Notes under the pieces: model-generated
Seen by the model: the letters and a program-made list of their open reading frames with translations, nothing else
Databases searched by the model: none
What the model was told of the DNA's origin: nothing
Assembly (NCBI RefSeq): GCF_009831655.1
Contig: NZ_WRPA01000007.1
Location: 1-64,000 of the forward strand
DNA length: 64,000 bases
Source of the DNA: Shewanella insulae
GTDB taxonomy: Bacteria > Pseudomonadota > Gammaproteobacteria > Enterobacterales > Shewanellaceae
Direction of reading: 5' to 3'
Shown here: one piece after another, positions 15,393-25,417 of the stretch
Position numbering within the stretch: the stretch's first letter is position 1
Layout: every line of letters starts with the position of its first letter
Translations under genes and position numbers: made by a program

Positions 15393-17636
15393 CTAATGCG
15401 CTTTGGCTTTAAACAGACGCAGACGATTGGCGTTACTCACCACAGTCAGTGATGAGAAGGCCATGGCCGCACCGGCAATCACAGGGTTGAGGAGTAAGCC
15501 GAACACGGGATAGAGAATCCCCGCGGCAATGGGAATACCGGCGGCGTTGTAGACGAAGGCGCCAAACAGATTCTGTTTGATATTTTTCAGCGTCGCCTTG
15601 CTGACCGCAATCGCATCGGCCAAGCCATGCAAGGAGCCACGCATCAGGGTGATATCGGCGCTCTCGATAGCCACATCCGTGCCAGTACCTATGGCAAAGC
15701 CCACGTTAGCCAGCGCCAGCGCCGGGGCGTCGTTGATTCCATCCCCCGTCATACCCACTACCTCACCATCTTGCTGCAGCTCGGCTACCTTGCTTGCCTT
15801 ATCCTGGGGCATCACCTCGGCATAGAAGCTCTCTATGCCCACCTTAGCCGCCACCGCAGCAGCCGTGGCCTGGTTATCTCCGGTTAACATCACCACCTTG
15901 ATGCCATTGTGCTTGAGCCTGGCAATCGCCTCGGCCGAGTCTGGTTTGATAGGGTCTGCCACGGCTATGATAGCAATAAGCTCATTGTCTCTAGCCAGAT
16001 ACATGGGCGTCTTGGCCTCCGCTGCCAGCTGCTGCGCCTTGGCCTGATAGGCCTGGGTATCCACGCCGAAGTCCTGCATCAAGGCCTGATTACCAAACAG
16101 CAGCGTCTGCCCATTCAATTTAGCCTCTACCCCACGCCCTGAGATGGCGTTAAAGTTCTCGACAGACGCCGCCTGTATGTCGCGGCTATTAGCCGTCTCG
16201 ACGATCGCCTCGGCCAGGGGATGCTCTGAGTGTCGCTCGATACCGGCCGCCAGGGCTAATACCTCGTTCTCATCAAGGGAAGACACCTGAGTCATCACCA
16301 CATCGGTGACCTGAGGTGAGCCCTGAGTAATAGTGCCCGTCTTATCCAGCACCATGACACTGATCTTAGAGGCCGTTTGTAGCGCCTCGCCGTTACGTAT
16401 CAAAACGCCGGACTCGGCAGCCTTACCCACCCCCACCATGACAGACATAGGCGTAGCCAGCCCCAGGGCGCAGGGGCAGGCGATGATCAATACGGTAGTA
16501 GCCGAGACGATGGCAAACACCATGGAAGGCTCGGGACCGAAGTTAAACCACACCATGGCGCTAACGATGGCGATGATCATGATAGCTGGCACAAAATAGC
16601 TGGCAATCACATCGGCAAGCCTGCCGATTGGCGGCTTAGAGTTCTGCGCACGCTTCACCATGGCGATGATTCTGGCCAGAGCAGTGTCTTTACCCACACG
16701 GGTCGCACTAAAGACGATGGAGCCGGACTTGTTTAGGGTTCCCGTGACAACCTCGCTGTCGATGGTCTTCTCAACCGGGATCGGCTCACCGGTCAACATA
16801 GACTCATCCACCATGGTGGTGCCCTCTATGACCAAGCCATCGACGGGGATCTTCTCGCCGGGACGTACACGCACCTTGTCGCCTTGCAGCACCTGAGCGA
16901 TGTCAATATCCAGCTCCTTACCGTCGCGTATCACTCTCGCCGTCTTGGCCTGTAAGCCTATCAAACGCTTAATCGCCTCAGAGGTCTTACCCCTGGCCTT
17001 GATCTCCAGTGCCAAGCCTAAGTTGATCAAACCTATGATCATCGCCGTGGCCTCAAAATAGACGTGGCGCGCCATCTCGGGTAACAGAGTTGGAAAGGCG
17101 ACCACCAGCATGGAATAGAGCCAGGCTGTGCCGGTACCTAAGGCGATAAGCGTGTCCATGTTGGCGTTGTGATGCACAAAGGATTTCCACGCCCCCACAT
17201 AGAAATGTTTACCGGACAGGAGCATGATACTCAAGGTCACCAAGCCCACCAGCCCCCAGGCCAGCTGCTCGGTCGTGGTGGTTACCGTCATCTCGCCGAT
17301 AAACAGACCATAGATCATCAAGGGAATACCCACGGACAGGGCGATAAAGGTATGGCGCAGCAGGCTGCGGTAATAGTCGAGATCCGCCTGTTCCTTCTCA
17401 TCCATAGCATCATCGCCCGCCTCGGCCTGCAGCTGGGTCGCGTTATAACCCGCCGCCTCGACAGCCGCAATCAGCTGCTCCGGCGTTGCCGAGCCCGAGA
17501 CATCGACGATGCGCTCGGCAAAGTTCATCTCGGCCGAGTCTACCCCGGACACGGAATTTAATGCCTTCTCTATCTTACCGACGCAGCTGGCACAGCCGGC
17601 GCCTATGATGTTGAGTTGTACTCTGTTGGTATCCAT
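15393..17636 (-). CDS. copA: Copper-exporting P1B-type ATPase CopA
   Basis: A 747-residue heavy-metal P-type ATPase that pumps Cu(I) out of the cytoplasm. One N-terminal heavy-metal domain carries GAGCASC (Cys15, Cys18). The transmembrane CPC is at about 387-389, the TGEP actuator loop near 282, the phosphorylated Asp in DKTGT at 431-435, the SEHPLAE nucleotide-binding His-Pro, and [10 protein letters not shown] follows. The C-terminal YN and M-x2-SS membrane motifs of the Cu(I) group are recognisable ([16 protein letters not shown]). The ATG at 17636 has GGAGG seven bases upstream and begins only 2 bp after the regulator's stop. Confidence 0.95.
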   Translation of the reverse strand: MDTNRVQLNIIGAGCASCVGKIEKALNSVSGVDSAEMNFAERIVDVSGSATPEQLIAAVEAAGYNATQLQAEAGDDAMDEKEQADLDYYRSLLRHTFIALSVGIPLMIYGLFIGEMTVTTTTEQLAWGLVGLVTLSIMLLSGKHFYVGAWKSFVHHNANMDTLIALGTGTAWLYSMLVVAFPTLLPEMARHVYFEATAMIIGLINLGLALEIKARGKTSEAIKRLIGLQAKTARVIRDGKELDIDIAQVLQGDKVRVRPGEKIPVDGLVIEGTTMVDESMLTGEPIPVEKTIDSEVVTGTLNKSGSIVFSATRVGKDTALARIIAMVKRAQNSKPPIGRLADVIASYFVPAIMIIAIVSAMVWFNFGPEPSMVFAIVSATTVLIIACPCALGLATPMSVMVGVGKAAESGVLIRNGEALQTASKISVMVLDKTGTITQGSPQVTDVVMTQVSSLDENEVLALAAGIERHSEHPLAEAIVETANSRDIQAASVENFNAISGRGVEAKLNGQTLLFGNQALMQDFGVDTQAYQAKAQQLAAEAKTPMYLARDNELIAIIAVADPIKPDSAEAIARLKHNGIKVVMLTGDNQATAAAVAAKVGIESFYAEVMPQDKASKVAELQQDGEVVGMTGDGINDAPALALANVGFAIGTGTDVAIESADITLMRGSLHGLADAIAVSKATLKNIKQNLFGAFVYNAAGIPIAAGILYPVFGLLLNPVIAGAAMAFSSLTVVSNANRLRLFKAKAH

Positions 17637-17638
17637 CT

Positions 17639-18100
17639 TCAATCCTCCAGGCTAGGCGTCATGCTTGCTTCACGATTGGCTTCTAACTGACTGCTTTCTG
17701 CATAAGTACCTTCGATTAGATGGCAGATCATATTGCCGGTCGGCGCCTTGTCCGGCTTATGGGACCAATCCTCCACAGCATTCGACAGCTTACGTCTCAA
17801 CTTCACCATCTCTTCAAACTGCTTCTCAGTCTCCTCGAGCTTCTGCTGGATCATCTGCCGTACCAGGCCACAGGCGCTCTCGCCCTGATCCGTGCGCGAG
17901 AAGATCACCTTGATCTCATCGACGCTAAACCCCAGGTTTCTGGCGCTTAGGATGAACTGCATCCGCGACTGATCCTTGTCACTGTAGTCCTTGTAGCCGT
18001 TGACCGAAGACTTAGCCGGGCTCAGCAGACCGATGCGGGTATAGAAGCGCACGGTATCACCCGTGATATTGAGATTCTTTGCTAGTTGATTGACGCGCAT
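17639..18100 (-). CDS. MerR-family metal-responsive regulator of the copper operon
   Basis: A 153-residue MerR-type regulator: N-terminal winged helix-turn-helix ([17 protein letters not shown], then the RIGLLSP wing), a long dimerisation helix (about 75-112) and a short metal-binding tail. Cys77 and Cys126 are the only cysteines. CueR-type Cu(I) sensors usually have Ser at position 77 and two tail cysteines, so this is not a canonical CueR even though it heads copA. It probably activates its own operon through the 19-bp-spacer promoter upstream. The ATG at 18100 has GGAG five bases upstream; the GTG at 18106 lies too close to it. Confidence 0.87.
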   Translation of the reverse strand: MRVNQLAKNLNITGDTVRFYTRIGLLSPAKSSVNGYKDYSDKDQSRMQFILSARNLGFSVDEIKVIFSRTDQGESACGLVRQMIQQKLEETEKQFEEMVKLRRKLSNAVEDWSHKPDKAPTGNMICHLIEGTYAESSQLEANREASMTPSLED

Positions 18101-18138
18101 ATCCACTCCAACAAGACATTTTTTAAGCTCATGCCTTG

Positions 18139-18169
18139 ACTATAAACCTGTGTGTTAGACACAGGTCAA
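18139..18169 (-). promoter_or_regulatory. MerR-type promoter/operator of merR-copA operon
   Basis: On the minus strand TTGACC (18164-18169) and TATAGT (18139-18144) are separated by 19 bp, the overlong spacer typical of promoters that MerR proteins activate by DNA distortion. The spacer is filled by a perfect dyad, ACCTGTGT-N5-ACACAGGT (18146-18166), the expected operator. Confidence 0.87.
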
Positions 18170-18220
18170 GGAACTCAGGAAGAAAAAATCGAAAGCGTAG
18201 TGAAAAAGCGGCAGGCATAA

Positions 18221-18252
18221 AAAAAAGCAGCCGTTAGAGAGGCTGCTTTTAT
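18221..18252 (-). terminator. Rho-independent terminator of glmS
   Basis: GCAGCC/GGCTGC hairpin with an A-tract before and a T-tract after, 30 bp downstream of the glmS stop codon on the minus strand. Confidence 0.88.
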
Positions 18253-18279
18253 TAAGGGGTATTTAACTAAGAGCGCAAG

Positions 18280-20109
18280 TTACTCTACCGTAACCGATTT
18301 TGCCAGGTTACGCGGCTGATCTACGTCGGTGCCCTTGATCAAGGCCACATGATAAGACAGCAGCTGCAACGGAATGGTGTAGATGAGCGGCGCCATGTAG
18401 TCGTCACAGTGTGGCACAGGGATCACCTTCATGGTGTCATCCGACTCGAACTCGGCGTCCTTGTCGGCAAACACATACATGAGGCCACCACGGGCACGCA
18501 CCTCTTCGACGTTCGACTTGAGCTTCTCCAGCAGTTCGTTGTTTGGCGCCACGACGATCACAGGCATGTCGGCATCGATCAACGCCAGCGGGCCATGCTT
18601 AAGCTCACCAGAGGCATAGGCCTCGGCGTGGATGTAGGAGATCTCCTTAAGCTTGAGCGCACCTTCCATCGCGATAGGATATTGATCGCCACGGCCCAGG
18701 AACAAGGCATGATGCTTATCGGCAAAGTCTTCGGCCAACTCGGCGATGGCATCATCCAAGCCCAGCGCCTGCTCCACCTTAGCCGGCATAGACTGCAGAC
18801 TCTGGGTGATCTCGGCCAGCATCTCGGGAGACATGCCGTTGTGACGACCGACAGCGGCGGTCAGCATTAGGAGACCTGCCAGCTGAACGGTAAAGGCCTT
18901 GGTTGAGGCCACGCCGATCTCGGCGCCCGCCTTCATCATGTATGCCATGTCCGACTCGCGAACCAGAGAAGAACCTGGCGCGTTACAGATGGTCAGGGTC
19001 GCCTTGTAGCCCATTTCTTTGGCCAAACGCAGCGCGGCCAAAGTATCGGCGGTTTCGCCCGACTGAGAGATGGTCACCAACAGGCTATTGGGGAACAGGT
19101 GCGATTTACGGTAACGGAACTCAGAGGCGATCTCGACGTTACAGGAAACGCCGGCCCAATCCTCAAGCCAGTAACGTGCCGCCATACCCGCGTGATAGCT
19201 GGTACCACAGGCGATGATCTGCACGTGTTTGATATCTTTTAGGAACTCAGCCGCGTTTTCACCGAAGGCAGAATCCAGCACATGGCCACCAGCGATGCGT
19301 CCCTCCAGGGTATGAGCGATAGCGCGAGGCTGCTCATAGATCTCCTTGAGCATATAGTGGCGGTACTCGCCCTTGTCGCCCGCATCATGAGTCACTTCCG
19401 ACTCTTTCACTTCGCGCTCGACCGCGTTGCCATCGACATCGAAGATACTCACGGTGCGACGGGTCACCTCGGCCACATCACCCTCTTCGAGGAAGGCGAA
19501 CGAGCGGGTCACAGGCAGCAGCGCCAGCTGATCCGAGGCGACGAAGTTTTCGCCCAGGCCGAAACCTATCACCAGTGGGCTGCCTGAGCGGGCGACTATC
19601 ATGCGCTCGCTGTCACGGCGGTCGATCACTACAGTGCCGTAGGCGCCTTCGAGTTGCTTAACTGTGGCCTGCACAGCGCCAAGCAGAGTGTCATGAGACT
19701 TAAGCTCATGGTGTACCAGGTGGCAGATCACTTCGGTATCTGTGTCTGAGTTAAAGGTGTAACCCAGGCCCTTCAGCATGTCGCGTAGCTTGTTGTGGTT
19801 TTCGATGATGCCGTTGTGCACCACGGCAATGTCACCGCTGGACTGATGAGGGTGAGCGTTACGCTCACTCGGCTCACCATGGGTCGCCCAGCGAGTATGG
19901 GCGATACCCGTACCGCCGACGAGCGGTGCCTGTTCCAGGGCGCTAGACAGCTCCTGCACCTTACCCACACGGCGCGTGCTTGCCAGTTCATTGTTATGGA
20001 TCACCGCCACACCGGCAGAGTCATAACCACGATATTCGAGGCGGCGTAGCCCCTCGAGTAGAATTTCCGCAACATCCCTTTGCGCCACTGCGCCAACGAT
20101 TCCGCACAT
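18280..20109 (-). CDS. glmS: Glutamine-fructose-6-phosphate aminotransferase GlmS
   Basis: A 609-residue enzyme making glucosamine-6-phosphate, the first step to UDP-GlcNAc for peptidoglycan and LPS. The N-terminal Ntn glutaminase domain starts MCGIVGA with the catalytic Cys2. Two SIS sugar-isomerase domains follow (CGTSYHAG near 300, SQSGETADT, then a second SIS repeat). The C-terminus ends in KSVTVE, matching the conserved [11 protein letters not shown] tail. Length equals E. coli GlmS. It lies 45 bp after the DeoR regulator gene on the same strand and may be cotranscribed with it. Confidence 0.97.
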   Translation of the reverse strand: MCGIVGAVAQRDVAEILLEGLRRLEYRGYDSAGVAVIHNNELASTRRVGKVQELSSALEQAPLVGGTGIAHTRWATHGEPSERNAHPHQSSGDIAVVHNGIIENHNKLRDMLKGLGYTFNSDTDTEVICHLVHHELKSHDTLLGAVQATVKQLEGAYGTVVIDRRDSERMIVARSGSPLVIGFGLGENFVASDQLALLPVTRSFAFLEEGDVAEVTRRTVSIFDVDGNAVEREVKESEVTHDAGDKGEYRHYMLKEIYEQPRAIAHTLEGRIAGGHVLDSAFGENAAEFLKDIKHVQIIACGTSYHAGMAARYWLEDWAGVSCNVEIASEFRYRKSHLFPNSLLVTISQSGETADTLAALRLAKEMGYKATLTICNAPGSSLVRESDMAYMMKAGAEIGVASTKAFTVQLAGLLMLTAAVGRHNGMSPEMLAEITQSLQSMPAKVEQALGLDDAIAELAEDFADKHHALFLGRGDQYPIAMEGALKLKEISYIHAEAYASGELKHGPLALIDADMPVIVVAPNNELLEKLKSNVEEVRARGGLMYVFADKDAEFESDDTMKVIPVPHCDDYMAPLIYTIPLQLLSYHVALIKGTDVDQPRNLAKSVTVE

Positions 20110-20154
20110 AGTTTTTTCCTACTAACTCACTAATATGAAAATAAAATTTAAATA

Positions 20155-20937
20155 CTATTTCGAGTAGGGAGCGAGGATCACCTCAACCCCCTGCTCACTA
20201 ATCTGTTTTACCGTCTGCTCATCGACCCTATCGTCGGTTACGAGCACGCTTATCTGCTGCCAGGCCAGTTCCAGGTTAGGAATGCGCCGACCTATCTTGT
20301 CGGAGTCCACCATGACGATCACCTCACGGGAAACCTCGGCCATCACCTTGCTAAGGCCGGTCAGCTCGTTAAAGGTGGTGGTCCCTCGGGCGAGATCTAT
20401 CCCATCGGCGCCGATAAACAGCTGATCGAAGTTATAGGAGCGCAGTACCTGCTCGGCCACCTGCCCCTGGAAAGATTCTGAATGGGGATCCCAGGTGCCG
20501 CCGGTCATCAGCAGAGTCGGCTCGTTTTCCAGCTCGTGGATGGCATTGGCCAGCTGCAGCGAGTTGGTCATCACCACCAGGCCCCGCTTGCCGTTAAGTT
20601 GCTGTACCAGGCCAGAGGTGGTGCTACCGCTATCGATAATGATGCGGTTATGGTCTTTGATCAGCCTGGCCGCCGCCTCGGCAATCGACAGCTTATTGGG
20701 TGCTATCTTGGCGCTAAACTGCTGAGTGACCTCGTCCGGGATAGCCACGGCACCACCATAACGACGCAGCAGCAAGCCGGTTTTCTCCAGCGCAGCCAGA
20801 TCCTTACGTATGGTGACCTCAGAGGTCTCGAAACGATTGGCCAGCTCATCCACGCTCACCTCGCCGGTCTCGTTCAAGACGGCAATGATGCTATGACGGC
20901 GCTGCTGGGTGTTTCGTTTATTCACAAAGAGTTTCAC
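20155..20937 (-). CDS. DeoR/GlpR-family transcriptional regulator
   Basis: A 260-residue DeoR-family repressor: N-terminal helix-turn-helix (VSVDELANRFETSEVTIRKD at about 29-48) and a C-terminal sugar-phosphate sensor domain with IDSGSTTSGLV and FIGADGID motifs. Position directly upstream of glmS suggests it responds to amino-sugar phosphates and controls glmS, but that is inference. The frame opens with GTG at 20937; a second GTG at 20925 gives the VNKRNTQQRRHS start common in relatives, and neither has a clear ribosome site. Confidence 0.87.
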   Translation of the reverse strand: MKLFVNKRNTQQRRHSIIAVLNETGEVSVDELANRFETSEVTIRKDLAALEKTGLLLRRYGGAVAIPDEVTQQFSAKIAPNKLSIAEAAARLIKDHNRIIIDSGSTTSGLVQQLNGKRGLVVMTNSLQLANAIHELENEPTLLMTGGTWDPHSESFQGQVAEQVLRSYNFDQLFIGADGIDLARGTTTFNELTGLSKVMAEVSREVIVMVDSDKIGRRIPNLELAWQQISVLVTDDRVDEQTVKQISEQGVEVILAPYSK

Positions 20938-20941
20938 TTAA

Positions 20942-20978
20942 GTTTCGTTTCGAAAGATGAATTATAGTGATTCGAAAC
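20942..20978 (-). promoter_or_regulatory. Candidate DeoR autoregulatory promoter/operator
   Basis: A minus-strand -10 TATAAT (20961-20966) is bracketed by TTTCG-containing repeats: GTTTCGTTTCGAAAG at 20942-20956 and TTCGAAAC at 20971-20978. Repeated TTTCG(A/T)TT elements are typical operators of AgaR/DeoR-type repressors, so autorepression is likely. Confidence 0.55.
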
Positions 20979-21014
20979 TTTTTTACCAGCCCTATTGACG
21001 CAAAGCTGAGCGAA

Positions 21015-21046
21015 AAACAAAAAAGCCGCTATCTAAGATAGCGGCT
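21015..21046 (-). terminator. Rho-independent terminator of TonB receptor gene
   Basis: Perfect 11-bp hairpin AGCCGCTATCT / AGATAGCGGCT with a one-base centre, followed on the minus strand by a T-rich run. It lies 28 bp past the receptor stop codon. Confidence 0.88.
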
Positions 21047-21073
21047 CGACACCTAGAATTAGGCAGGGTAAAT

Positions 21074-23215
21074 CTAGAACTTGGCCTCCAACGCCAGACC
21101 GAAGTGACGGCCCTCGCCGACCGTGACATCCGTATTGGTGCCACCAGCCAGATAGTCGGTATCGAACAGGTTCTTCACGTTAAGCCGTACGCTGACATCG
21201 CTGCCCATAACATCCATGGTATAGGCGGCGCCGACATCGAAACGCACGTAGGCGTCCTTAGTGATGCTGTTATCCGTATTGGCAAATCGCTCACCTACGT
21301 AGATGGCACCAAAGTTAAATGCCAAGTCTTCTGTCATCTCGTAACGGGTCCAGATGTTAGCCGACCATTCGGGTGCGTCCACAGGCGTCTTGCCGTTGAG
21401 TCTGTCTTCTTCCGGCCGTTGATACTCGGCATCGAGATACATCATAGATCCTGTCATGAACCACTTGTCGCTCAGCTGCCCTTGAACCCCCATCTCGAAG
21501 CCTTTATGACGCTGTTCACCGGATTGAGTGGTGATCGTCTTATCGCCACTGGTAGGGATCACCTCAAGATCTTGGGTCACGGTAACATTGGATACCGTAA
21601 TATCGAAAACAGCGCCGGTTAGCAGCAGACTGCCATCGAACAGCTCCCACTTGGTACCGACCTCATACTGCTCGCCATACTCTGGGTCCAGATTCATCTG
21701 ATCGTTCACATCATCCGGATCATTCACCATCCCCTGTGGCGTGAAGCTCTTAGAGTAGTTGAAGTAGATGCTGCCATTTTCGGCTGGCGAGTAGATCACC
21801 CCAAACTTAGGCGATACCGCATAGCTGTTGTTGCCCTTACCGTCCTTCTTCTGCTCATCGTAGCGTACGCCAGCCAACAACTGCCATTGCTGGTTGATGG
21901 TCATCAGATCCTGAATATAGAAACCATAGTGTTTGTAGTCGGATTCATATTTACCATCAGGATCATTGTGATAATCCAGATCAGGCTTAGGCAGTGGCTG
22001 ACCCGGCATCACTGGCTGGTTTTTCTTTCCTGACTCTTTTAGTTGGCCATAGTAGTAGTCCAGCATGTTGGCTCCAATCAAGAGTTGATGCTCAACGTTA
22101 CCCGTATTAACTATGCCAGTGAAATCGATGAAGCCGGTCTTATGTTGCCAGTCGTCATAACGGTCGAACGGACTAATGGTGTAACCATCGGTAAAGGGAT
22201 CTTCCGAGCCCTTTAGCAGGCTAGGTGAAGAATCTAAACGCTGACGATTAAACTGCTGATCGTTATAACCTGCCTTAACCTGCCAGTCGTCGCTGAGATG
22301 ATAGGTCAACTCGGCGCCCAGGTTTGAGATGGTGTTGTCGGTAAAGGTCCAGGGCATATCCCAGATGATATCTCTGCCACCAATTAACTCACCATCGCTA
22401 TTTAACCAGCCACCACGGTCGATCCCCGTCTTGTCCTGGGTATGGTCATACTTAAGGGACAACATGAGATCGTCTGTAATATCAAACTCAAGGTTTAAGT
22501 AACCTAACCAGCGATCCCGCTCCTGATTAGTGCCATCCTGATACTCTCTCCAGTATTGGGTGTCTTGCTTAACCAGAACCGTGCGGTAGCGAATGGTCTG
22601 TGCCTCATTCAGGCTGCCACCAGCATCCAGCTGAAAACGGGTTGAGCCATGTTCATCTGTATCGAAACCCAGCTCAAACATGCTGTCATAGGTAGGCTTC
22701 TTGGTGACCATGTTGATCAGGCCACCAGGACCAGACTGGCCATAGAGCATGCTAGAGGGTCCCTTTAGCACCTCGACCTGTTGCAGGGTCTCGATAGGTT
22801 GCACATAGTGAGACCACTGCTGCTGGCCATTAATCAGGAATCCCGATCCCGATGAAAGCTCGAAACCACGAATATTAAACACCTGGCGGTTCCACTTCTC
22901 GCTGCCGCCGGTCACGCTCGAGTCGTTTACCAATACCTCAGACAGGTTGGTCGCCAACTGCTCGTCGGTCACAAAGTCGGGGATGACAGCCACAGATTGC
23001 GGCGTATCCATCAGATCGATATTGCCACGCATTGCGCCGGAGGCGACACCCACCTTATAGTCGTTAAAGGTTCGCCCCGTCACGGTAATACGTTCGATAT
23101 TGGCCTCTACCAGGCTGCTTTCGGCATCGTCGGCCAATGCTGGCGCAGCGGCCAGGGCTGCCAACACGGCAAAACCGACAGGGGAATAGTTAAAAGAACC
23201 TAGCTTAAATGACAT
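21074..23215 (-). CDS. TonB-dependent siderophore receptor
   Basis: A 713-residue outer-membrane receptor for ferric siderophore uptake. Signal peptide about 1-28 (ends ALA-DDAE), a TonB box-like IERITVTG, a plug domain (DTPQSVAVIP, then VEVLKGPSSMLYGQSGPGG at about residue 140-160), a 22-strand barrel with FGVIYSPAENGSIYFNYSKSF, and a C-terminal Phe (LALEAKF). No N-terminal signalling (STN) domain is present. It resembles the FhuE/FpvA-like siderophore receptor group; the ligand cannot be told. The ATG at 23215 has GAGG five bases upstream and is preferred over the 23239 codon. It interrupts the glmU-glmS neighbourhood. Confidence 0.92.
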   Translation of the reverse strand: MSFKLGSFNYSPVGFAVLAALAAAPALADDAESSLVEANIERITVTGRTFNDYKVGVASGAMRGNIDLMDTPQSVAVIPDFVTDEQLATNLSEVLVNDSSVTGGSEKWNRQVFNIRGFELSSGSGFLINGQQQWSHYVQPIETLQQVEVLKGPSSMLYGQSGPGGLINMVTKKPTYDSMFELGFDTDEHGSTRFQLDAGGSLNEAQTIRYRTVLVKQDTQYWREYQDGTNQERDRWLGYLNLEFDITDDLMLSLKYDHTQDKTGIDRGGWLNSDGELIGGRDIIWDMPWTFTDNTISNLGAELTYHLSDDWQVKAGYNDQQFNRQRLDSSPSLLKGSEDPFTDGYTISPFDRYDDWQHKTGFIDFTGIVNTGNVEHQLLIGANMLDYYYGQLKESGKKNQPVMPGQPLPKPDLDYHNDPDGKYESDYKHYGFYIQDLMTINQQWQLLAGVRYDEQKKDGKGNNSYAVSPKFGVIYSPAENGSIYFNYSKSFTPQGMVNDPDDVNDQMNLDPEYGEQYEVGTKWELFDGSLLLTGAVFDITVSNVTVTQDLEVIPTSGDKTITTQSGEQRHKGFEMGVQGQLSDKWFMTGSMMYLDAEYQRPEEDRLNGKTPVDAPEWSANIWTRYEMTEDLAFNFGAIYVGERFANTDNSITKDAYVRFDVGAAYTMDVMGSDVSVRLNVKNLFDTDYLAGGTNTDVTVGEGRHFGLALEAKF

Positions 23216-23261
23216 GCAAACCTCACCACTAAACAACAAGTAAACGAAAGTTGCGACAAAT

Positions 23262-23285
23262 ATAAATGAGAATTGTTTTTATTTA
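23262..23285. promoter_or_regulatory. Fur-like site upstream of TonB receptor
   Basis: AAATGAGAATTGTTTTTATTT resembles a Fur box in its left half (AATGAGAAT) but is degenerate on the right. It sits about 50-70 bp before the receptor start. Iron repression is expected for such receptors, so the match is plausible but weak. Confidence 0.5.
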
Positions 23286-23381
23286 AGCTTATTTACATCC
23301 CTTTACACTGTAGGCCGATCCAGCTCACTAAATTAGCCTGTTTAGTCACAGGCTCGGCAGACCTCCATTAGAAACAGGCAT

Positions 23382-23410
23382 AAAAAAAGCGACCATAGAG
23401 GTCGCTTCTT
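23382..23410 (-). terminator. Rho-independent terminator of glmU
   Basis: AGCGACC/GGTCGCT hairpin with a five-base loop; on the minus strand it is followed by seven T residues. It lies about 15 bp past the glmU stop. Confidence 0.87.
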
Positions 23411-23424
23411 CTGCCGCCGTCGGC

Positions 23425-24789
23425 TTATTTCTTCTGCTTCACCGGTCGTGTCCAACCGGTCAGATGACGCTGTTTCACCCGGGTGATCACCAGCTCATCA
23501 GCCGCCACGTCACGGGTAATGGTCGAGCCCGCACCTAAGGTGGCACCTTTACCTATGGTGACCGGCGCCACCAGCTGAGTATCGCTGCCCACAAACACGT
23601 CGTCTTCGATCACCGTCAGGTGTTTATTGGCACCATCATAGTTACAGGTGATGGTACCGGCGCCGATATTCACCCCTGCGCCCACCTGAGCATCACCAAT
23701 ATAGGCCAGGTGACCCGCCTTGGAGCCTTCACCCAGCACCGCTTTCTTCATCTCGACGAAGTTGCCGATATGGGCATCACGCTTGAGCTCGGCGCCCGGA
23801 CGCAGACGGGCAAAGGGACCGGCACTGGCGGCTTCGCCCACAATCGCATTTTCGATGATGGAGTAGGGCTTAATCTCGGCGTTATCCCCTATCTCACAAT
23901 CGATAAGGATGGCGCCAGCACCAATAGTCACGTTATTGCCTATGGTAACCTTACCCTGGAAGACCACATTGACGTCGATCATCACGTCCATACCAAGGGT
24001 AACGTCGCCGCGCACGTCGATGCGAGCGGGATCGCGCAGGTTAGCCCCTTCGAGCATCAGCTTCTCGGCGGCGCGCGCCTGATAGGCTCGCTCGAGTTGT
24101 GCCAACTGCACACGATTGTTAGCGCCTTCCACCTCGATGGCCGAGGCTGGCTGCGCCGTGGTGATGCTGACACCGTCGCGATGGGCCATAGCAACGATAT
24201 CGGTAAGATAATATTCGCCCTGAGCATTGTCTGACGACAATTGACCCAACCAGGCCTTAAGCTGTTTGCCGGGCGCGGCCATGATGCCAGTGTTGATCTC
24301 ATTGATCTTGAGCTGCTCCTCGTTGGCATCCTTCTGCTCGACGATCCCCACTACCTTACCGGCCTCGCGCACGATGCGACCATAGCCAGTAGGATCCGGT
24401 AGATTCACGGTAAGAATAGCCAGGCCCTTGTCGTCTCGGGCGGCCAACAGGGCTTCCAGTGTAGATGCCTGGATCAACGGCACATCGCCGTAGAGGATCA
24501 GAACTGTATCATCGTCGCTAATATTGTCGTTTGCCTGCGCCACGGCGTGACCCGTGCCCAGCTGCTCAGCCTGCAGCACCCAGTTCAACGTCTGCTCACC
24601 CAGACGGGCCTTAAGCTTATCGGCGCCATAACCATAGACCAGCTGAATCGCCTCGCTTCCCAGTTGATGCGCGGTATCTATCACATGCTGCACCATGCTC
24701 TTATGGGCGATGGGATGAAGAACCTTAGGAAGGTCTGAGCGCATGCGGGTCCCTTTGCCTGCGGCCAAAATAACGACGTTCAGTGCCAT
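23425..24789 (-). CDS. glmU: Bifunctional GlcNAc-1-P uridyltransferase / GlcN-1-P acetyltransferase GlmU
   Basis: A 454-residue two-domain enzyme making UDP-GlcNAc. The N-terminal Rossmann-like uridyltransferase has [18 protein letters not shown] at 8-25 and the YGDVPL metal site. The C-terminal left-handed beta-helix shows many hexapeptide repeats (for example [20 protein letters not shown]) and the [15 protein letters not shown] acetyl-CoA/active-site segment. Length matches E. coli (456). The ATG at 24789 follows AAGGAT; the open frame extends to 24879 but has no homology there. Confidence 0.96.
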   Translation of the reverse strand: MALNVVILAAGKGTRMRSDLPKVLHPIAHKSMVQHVIDTAHQLGSEAIQLVYGYGADKLKARLGEQTLNWVLQAEQLGTGHAVAQANDNISDDDTVLILYGDVPLIQASTLEALLAARDDKGLAILTVNLPDPTGYGRIVREAGKVVGIVEQKDANEEQLKINEINTGIMAAPGKQLKAWLGQLSSDNAQGEYYLTDIVAMAHRDGVSITTAQPASAIEVEGANNRVQLAQLERAYQARAAEKLMLEGANLRDPARIDVRGDVTLGMDVMIDVNVVFQGKVTIGNNVTIGAGAILIDCEIGDNAEIKPYSIIENAIVGEAASAGPFARLRPGAELKRDAHIGNFVEMKKAVLGEGSKAGHLAYIGDAQVGAGVNIGAGTITCNYDGANKHLTVIEDDVFVGSDTQLVAPVTIGKGATLGAGSTITRDVAADELVITRVKQRHLTGWTRPVKQKK

Positions 24790-24897
24790 GAAGATATCCT
24801 TGAGCGATTGCTGTTGGTAAAGAAGAATATGGAAATTAAGTCGGCTGATTTTAATAGATTGCGCCGTCAAAAGCGACACGCGGCGCCTTTTTGCCTA

Positions 24898-25251
24898 TTA
24901 GAAGTTGATCACCTTGTCTGACTCCAGCAGCCAGAGCGCAAGGTCATCCATGGTGGCCTCGATACATCCTTCGATAGCACTCAGTTCGCTGAGGCCTCGG
25001 GCCTGCACGCAGGAGGTGCAATACTTCACCTCGGCCCCCTGGGCCAGTACTATCTCCAGCATCTGCTGCAGGTTATAGCCCTCGCCCGGTTGCTGCCTGG
25101 GTAACACGGCCGTCACGGCATCGGACAATAGAAACAGCTTTACCTTAGGCGCAGAGGCCTGTTCATTGAGCTGTATCGCCAGGCGTAGGGCGTTAAAGAG
25201 TTTCTCAGACCCATAGGGCGCGTCATTGACGACAATCAAGACTTGTTGCAT
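24898..25251 (-). CDS. DsrE/DsrF-like sulphur-relay family protein
   Basis: A 117-residue single-domain protein of the DsrE/YchN fold. It opens with the VLIVVNDAPYGSEKLFNALR beta-alpha unit typical of the family, and carries a CTSC motif (Cys78, Cys81) plus Cys96. DsrE-like proteins carry persulphide sulphur or are of unknown role. It sits between atpC and glmU on the same strand but with gaps of over 100 bp on both sides and the atp terminator upstream, so it is probably its own unit. Confidence 0.83.
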   Translation of the reverse strand: MQQVLIVVNDAPYGSEKLFNALRLAIQLNEQASAPKVKLFLLSDAVTAVLPRQQPGEGYNLQQMLEIVLAQGAEVKYCTSCVQARGLSELSAIEGCIEATMDDLALWLLESDKVINF

Positions 25252-25366
25252 GGAATATCCCTCATTGAAAACAAGAGCGTCAGCCTAACACTGCCATGAA
25301 AGCGAAACGTCTGACTCGATCACGTATAAGACGTAGAAAGGTAATTGGGGGATGGAAAACAGATAC

Positions 25367-25402
25367 AAAAAAGGCGGTCACCTCGCGGTTTCCGCCTTTT
25401 AT
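25367..25402 (-). terminator. Rho-independent terminator of the atp operon
   Basis: GGCGG/CCGCC stem with A- and T-rich flanks, about 15 bp past the atpC stop codon on the minus strand; an internal accCGCGAGgt segment allows extra pairing. Confidence 0.85.
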
Positions 25403-25417
25403 CATCAAACAATAACC

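Noticed and set aside
23620..24234. 204-codon frame antisense to glmU
   Set aside because: The repeats in glmU hexapeptides keep the opposite strand free of stops; no independent support.
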